Assembly: GCA_963978895.1 (NCBI GenBank)
Contig: OZ022242.1
Span: 25,337,424-25,401,423, forward strand
Reading direction: 5' to 3'
Origin: Erpobdella octoculata
Lineage: Eukaryota; Annelida; Clitellata; Hirudinida; Erpobdellidae
Length of the DNA stretch: 64,000 nucleotides
A model generated the notes under the pieces. That model ran no database searches, had not been told where the DNA came from, and was given only the letters and a program-made list of their open reading frames with translations. Both the position numbers and the translations under genes were made by a program. Below, one piece after another: positions 60,070-64,000 of the stretch. Every line of letters starts with the position of its first letter. The stretch's first letter is position 1.

Positions 60070-61310
60070 TACGAGGGCGGTCCAACAAGTACTTAGCCTT
60101 AACGCCCGATGGCGCAACAATCGCAAGAAAAATTTACTATTGCGAAGTACGTTCTGGTAGAGGGCTACTGTCAAAATTTCAGCCAAATCGATTTCGTAGT
60201 TTTTTTTATCGCGTGTGGAAGTGGATTTTTAAAAAATGGAGAACAACATCAGCAGTGATTATTGTTTTTGTAAGGGAAATCGTGCAGCGAAATTAAAGAA
60301 CGCTTGGATGCTGTGTACGGTGACTCTTCTCCTTTGATGGTCATCGACAAAAATTGGTCTGACGAGTTATATCGGTTTTTGATGAGTCATGCCCAGGTCC
60401 CCCTAAAACGGCTAACGTTTCAAAAATCCACGATCTCACTATTGGCAGACCGACAATTGAAGGTGCGCGAGATAGCTGAGACAGTGGGCATCTCAAAAGA
60501 CCTCGTGGGTTATATCCTGCACAAAATTTTGAGCATGAGAAAGCTGTCTGCATGATGGGTGCCGCGTTTGCTCACTCCAGACAACAAGAGGAACCGTGAA
60601 ACCACTTCAGAGCAGTGTTTGACGCGGTTTAAGCGCAATACGAAGGAGTTTCTGTGTCGTTTAGTGACCGTCGACGAAACATGGATCCACTGGTACACAC
60701 CAGAGACCAAAGAACAGTCAAAACAGTGGACTTCACCCAGCAAACGTGCTCCGAAGAAGGCGAAGACAGTCCTATCGGCCGGAAAGGTGATGGCCACCAT
60801 TTTCTGGGATTCAAAAGGTGTGATCTACATCGACTACCTGGAGAAGGGGAAACAATCACAGGACTGTACTATGCCGAATTATTGGGCTGTTTCGACACCG
60901 AATTGCAGAAAAAGCGACCCCATTTGGTGAAGAAAAAAGTGCTTTTCCACCATGGCAAGGCACCGGCTCACCTCTACACCCTCGCCACGGCCATATTGGT
61001 CGAATTGGGCTACGAACTGCTGCCCCATCCACCATGTTCTCCAGATTTGGCCCCATGCGACTTCTTTTTGTTTCCAAATTTAAAAAAGTCACTTGTCGGG
61101 CAGAAATTTGAGTCGAATGAGGAGGCAATCGCCGCCATGGAAGCCTACTTTGAGGACCTCGAGAAAATGTATTTTTCTGACGGGTTAAAGAAGTTCGAGC
61201 ATCGCTTGGTCAAGTGTATTGAGCTAGAAGGAGATAACGTTGAGAAATAAATCGTCACTTTTCGAAAATTTTTGTTTTTCTTTTATAGGCTAAGTACTTA
61301 TCGTGGTACA
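60070..61310 (+). mobile_element. mariner element, inactive
   Basis: The left end TACGAGGGCGGTCCAACAAG and TACTTAGCC is matched in part by the inverse of 61286-61310 (AAGTACTTAGCC). It appears to start at a TA. The right border is uncertain because the outer part differs. Confidence 0.85.
60236..61250 (+). pseudogene. mariner transposase, catalytic Asp lost
   Basis: The frame starts MENNISSDYCFCKGNRAAKL (60236), shifts before ERLDAVYGDSSP (about 60300), and includes the helix-turn-helix QLKVREIAETVGISKDLVGY. There is a TGA at 60553-60555 where Arg is expected (SARWVPRLL), then VTVDETWIHWYTPETKEQS with the first Asp. A further frameshift comes near 60850, and the last frame runs to 61248. The second catalytic position reads FHHGKAPAH where HDNAPAH is usual, so Asp is replaced. 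The third is intact in PDLAPCDFFLFP. At least two frameshifts, one stop and a lost catalytic residue make it inactive. Confidence 0.92.
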
Positions 61311-61377
61311 CTGTGGATCGGCTTATTTTTCAGGGACTAGGATAAAACCCATAACTGTCTTATACCCTCCAGACTTA

Positions 61378-61835
61378 AATGTCACTAGCTTGCCTTCTTA
61401 AACTATGTACTGCCTCCTTCACAGTCATCGACCGACCGCGGCCAAGGGACCCGAGCGCTGCTGCCTTGGCGTCGCTCAATGTCAACGATGGGGGAGTGGC
61501 AGTTGTCGCTGCTCTAGGCATCCGTCTTCAGCCTTACATTCTTGACACCAAAATCACGACATTCGAATTTATTTCAGCCAGTCTTCAATCTACTCACGGG
61601 AAAATGGTAGCGCTGGTTGTCTACAGAACTGGCCCCATAACATAACTATTTTTTAGTGAGCTTGATAATCTTCTGTCGCGCGTATCTGTCTTGAAGGATG
61701 TTCTCATCGTCGGGACTTTAACATAAGACTGGATCGCAAAAAGGAACCTACCACAATAGCATTTATAAAATGTCTATCATCACATGGTTTCGCACCTCGG
61801 GTACATCAACCAACTCACGAACTCGGAGGTACTCT
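61378..61835 (+). pseudogene. LINE AP-endonuclease fragment
   Basis: The frame from about 61390 reads LKLCTASFTVIDRPRPRDPS ... VVYRTGPIT, two stops, then FFSELDNLLSRVSVLKDVLI and a GT replacing the GDFN motif. In a shifted frame it continues IAFIKCLSSHGFAPRVHQPT and THELGGTL. These match the apurinic-type endonuclease of CR1/Jockey-like LINEs (V-GDFN, then QPTH...GTLD). It is cut off at about 61835 by a Helitron segment. Confidence 0.75.
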
Positions 61836-62405
61836 CGTTTCTATAATAGACAAACTAACCCACAAACATTCATATATATATATATATATATATAGTCTTA
61901 GCAAATCTATTTTACGTTTTATAGGCTAACAGAAGTTATGAAAGAATGGAAAAGAGAAAATGAGCGTGAACGGGAACGGGAGAGCAACCGTGACCGGGAA
62001 TGGGAGAGCAAGCGTGAGCGGGAACGGGAAAGCGACCGGGAACGGGAAAGCGACCGGGAACGGGAAAGCGACCGGGAACGGGAAAGCGACCGGGAACGGG
62101 AAAGCGACCGGGAACGGGAAAGCGACCGGGAACGCGGAAAGCGACCGGGAACGCGGAAAGCGACCGGGAACGCGGAAAGCGACTGGAATCGGGAGAGCAA
62201 GCTTGGAAGGAAACGCGAGCAAGAGAGAAAATCGATAACAAAACTTCTGAGCGGGAAAGCGACCGGGAGCTGGAAAACGATAGAGAGCGGAAAAGCGACC
62301 AGGAACGCGACGAAAACGGGAAAGTGGAGAAGGAAACGGGAGCGAGAGAGACAAACATTAGAAAAACCTCTAAAAACCCCGGGCAACGCCGGGTAACCCT
62401 GCTAG
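61836..62405 (+). mobile_element. Helitron 3' segment (third composite copy, one end lost)
   Basis: Starts within the middle part of the composite (TTTCTATAATAGACAAAC, (TA)n at 61872-61892, GTCTTAGCAAATC), then the minisatellite, and the 3' end with hairpin CCCGGGCAACGCCGGG, then TAACCCTGCTAG (62402-62405). The opposite outward end is missing; LINE sequence takes its place. Confidence 0.82.
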
Positions 62406-62697
62406 TATATATATAAATGACTGTCTGTGTATGTATGTCCTTTATGCATTGCTACACCATTCATCCGACACAACCTTGAGAGTCAATAGAGGAAGGTTTT
62501 TGTGAAAAAAATTGTGATCGGTCACAAAATGAGCAGGAGAGCAAGCGGGAACGGGAAAGCAAGCGTGAACAGAAAAGGGAACGGGAGAGCATGCGGGAAT
62601 GAAAAAGCGATCGGGAGAGGGAGAACAAGCGGGGAAGGAAATGGGAGCGAGAAAAAAAAACAATAGGAAAACTTCTAAAAACCCTGGGCAACGCTAG
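62406..62697 (+). mobile_element. Short Helitron directly following the previous one
   Basis: Begins TATATATATAAATGACTGTC, has GCATTGCTACACCATTCATC, then minisatellite. It ends CTGGGCAACGCTAG (62694-62697) with a reduced hairpin. It lies head to tail with the preceding Helitron. Confidence 0.78.
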
Positions 62698-63270
62698 TCT
62701 ATTATATATTTCTAAATAAATAAGTGATATTTTATTTTGACGAACTGCTGGTGGTAATTATTCATGAGGCGTATCAAAACGACTTAAAAATTGTTGACAA
62801 TGTAAAAAGTTCACTGTTTGTGCTTCTTTATTGGTCGAAAATAATATAAAGACACTCTATTTTAAATGTAATTGAAAAAATAATTTTATGAAATCAAAAA
62901 CCTCATTGAATTAATTAAGTTAATATAAAAGATATATTATTATAATTATGATTTTTCTATTTCAGTTCGGTTTAGTGCTCTTTCAAATGAGACTTCTATC
63001 TAAACATGGATTTTATTTGTTTTTAAAAGTTTTTTTCATGTTTTTATTGCTATGAACTAATTGCACTAATAGTTGTATCATTAAAAACAAAATTAATTTT
63101 TTAGTACACAGGAAGTATTGCTGTGTTGGAATCTATGAGAGCTCTGGACTTTGACACTAGGACTGCTATTACAAAGTCAGTTTTTTAACAGGCTTTGGAA
63201 TATGTTCGAAATAGTTTTTTTTTCTATTTAATCAGGCTTTTGTATAAAATTTGATTTAAGTGAGTCAATA
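62698..63270. other. Unassigned AT-rich sequence
   Basis: No ORF, repeat or motif recognised. Confidence 0.5.
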
Positions 63271-63274
63271 AATC

Positions 63275-63530
63275 GTCTTTGCCATGTTACTGGACTGAGA
63301 AATACACAAAGACTCAGAAAAGTTAGTTCTTATTGAATTAATCATTGTGTTTAACCAGAGCTGTAGCAGTAGCTGAAATTACACGTCCCAAATATGTAAT
63401 TTTTGTCATTAACAGATTGAACTTCTCAATCTGTATGTGAAATCCATAGTTGAGGATTCTATTGAAAAGTGCTTCTAGATTGATATTATGCTCAACCGAC
63501 CTTTGCGCTGTCGCTTACACAACTATACCT
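63275..63530 (-). pseudogene. Ty3/gypsy-type RT fragment
   Basis: The minus strand from about 63500 reads EHNINLEALFNRILNYGFHI, then EKFNLLMTKITYLGRVIS, the conserved region after the YLDD box of Ty3/gypsy reverse transcriptases (H..NL..V..RL...G..I...KC.F....I.YLG..IS). The YLDD box itself is decayed (frameshift near 63510), and the following LR.FLG-like region is broken. An isolated remnant. Confidence 0.6.
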
Positions 63531-63791
63531 TACCTGAAAAAAATTTTCTTTATGAAAAAAACTTTTTAGTGCGAATGTTTTATAAAAAAAATAGAGATAA
63601 ACTTGACTGCTAATTGAATTTTATGTTTTTACTTTCTTTTAACTTAGACTCTAAATTTTTATTAATAAGAAATTGTGTTTATTTTATTCATTATTAATTA
63701 TAATTATCATCATTTTACAACGTTTTTATTAGGTCACTTAGTTGTCTGTCCGCGAATATAGAATTAGATTAAAATGTTGCATACATACTGC
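63531..63791. other. Unassigned AT-rich sequence
   Basis: Nothing recognised upstream of the gypsy remnant. Confidence 0.4.
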
Positions 63792-63803
63792 ACATAGATG
63801 TCT

Positions 63804-63975
63804 TTTTTTTTTTTTATAATAGTTTATAGTCCTTTACACCAGGTGTTTTAAGACTCTAATGGCTGTATGTAGGAAGCATTTTATACTTCCTGTCGTGGAT
63901 CAGAATTTGATCCTTTTTACTTTCCCCTCCTCCTTTCTCCAGACTTGGGACTGGCTCACAATTATCGAGGCGGAG
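63804..63975 (-). mobile_element. SINE-like retroelement, family S, 12-bp TSD
   Basis: A minus-strand copy with its A-tail seen as a T-run (63804-63815) and the conserved end AACTCCGCCTCG at 63975. The duplication ACATAGATGTCT is at 63792-63803 and 63976-63987. Confidence 0.92.
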
Positions 63976-64000
63976 TTACATAGATGTCTATTTCTTACTA

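Overview
The window is a stretch of invertebrate-type animal genome made almost entirely of transposable elements. I found no convincing host gene, rRNA or true tRNA gene. The base composition is AT-rich, with more than 1.5 kb of (TA)n microsatellite. The mix of elements is typical of an animal genome: Penelope-like elements (PLEs) with GIY-YIG endonuclease and hammerhead ribozymes, an animal-type Helitron, a mariner, a Gag-Pro LTR element primed by tRNA-Trp, hAT and Mutator-like (MULE) elements, SINEs and LINE scraps. The species cannot be named from the sequence.

Layout. 1-4.7 kb: a hAT with TACTCG hexamer arrays, a foldback element and a truncated hAT copy. 4.7-7.2 kb: fragments of at least three PLEs with hammerheads. 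7.2-10.7 kb: a non-autonomous Helitron carrying a hAT (8-bp target duplication, TTCGGG arrays), itself hit by a SINE. 10.7-13.1 kb: SINE, MITE and Helitron ends. 13.1-19.95 kb: a tRNA-like palindrome, then a PLE split by a young LTR element. 19.95-26.6 kb: a decayed autonomous Helitron (Rep plus PIF1 helicase). 26.8-28.1 kb: a second, inverted copy of the 7.2 kb Helitron that still shows the empty hAT site. 28.2-31.8 kb: a nearly intact PLE on the minus strand (RT plus GIY-YIG). 32.1-34.3 kb: PLE and Helitron scraps and two non-autonomous hATs. 34.5-43.7 kb: an older GC-rich repeat element holding a hAT (8-bp TSD) and an apparently intact multi-exon MULE (9-bp TSD). 44.1-48.8 kb: a second MULE (9-bp TSD, one frameshift). 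49.3-52.2 kb: a MITE and a TIR element holding a telomere-like array. 53.1-59.0 kb: two more hATs with nested SINE, Helitron and foldback element. 59.0-64 kb: LINE fragments, a dead mariner, Helitron ends, a gypsy RT remnant and a SINE.

How the parts relate. The elements are stacked inside one another, and exact target duplications at 13 or so insertions give a relative chronology. Three themes recur. (1) Every PLE 3' end carries a hammerhead ribozyme whose catalytic core contains the ORF start codon, followed by the N-terminal coding segment, which stops at a (TA)n tract. (2) At least three hAT elements have subterminal hexamer arrays whose unit matches the inner part of their own terminal inverted repeat. 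(3) Helitron 3' ends (hairpin plus CTAG) sit back to back around shared (TA)n tracts. All coordinates are read by eye; identities and RNA folds were judged manually and not computed.
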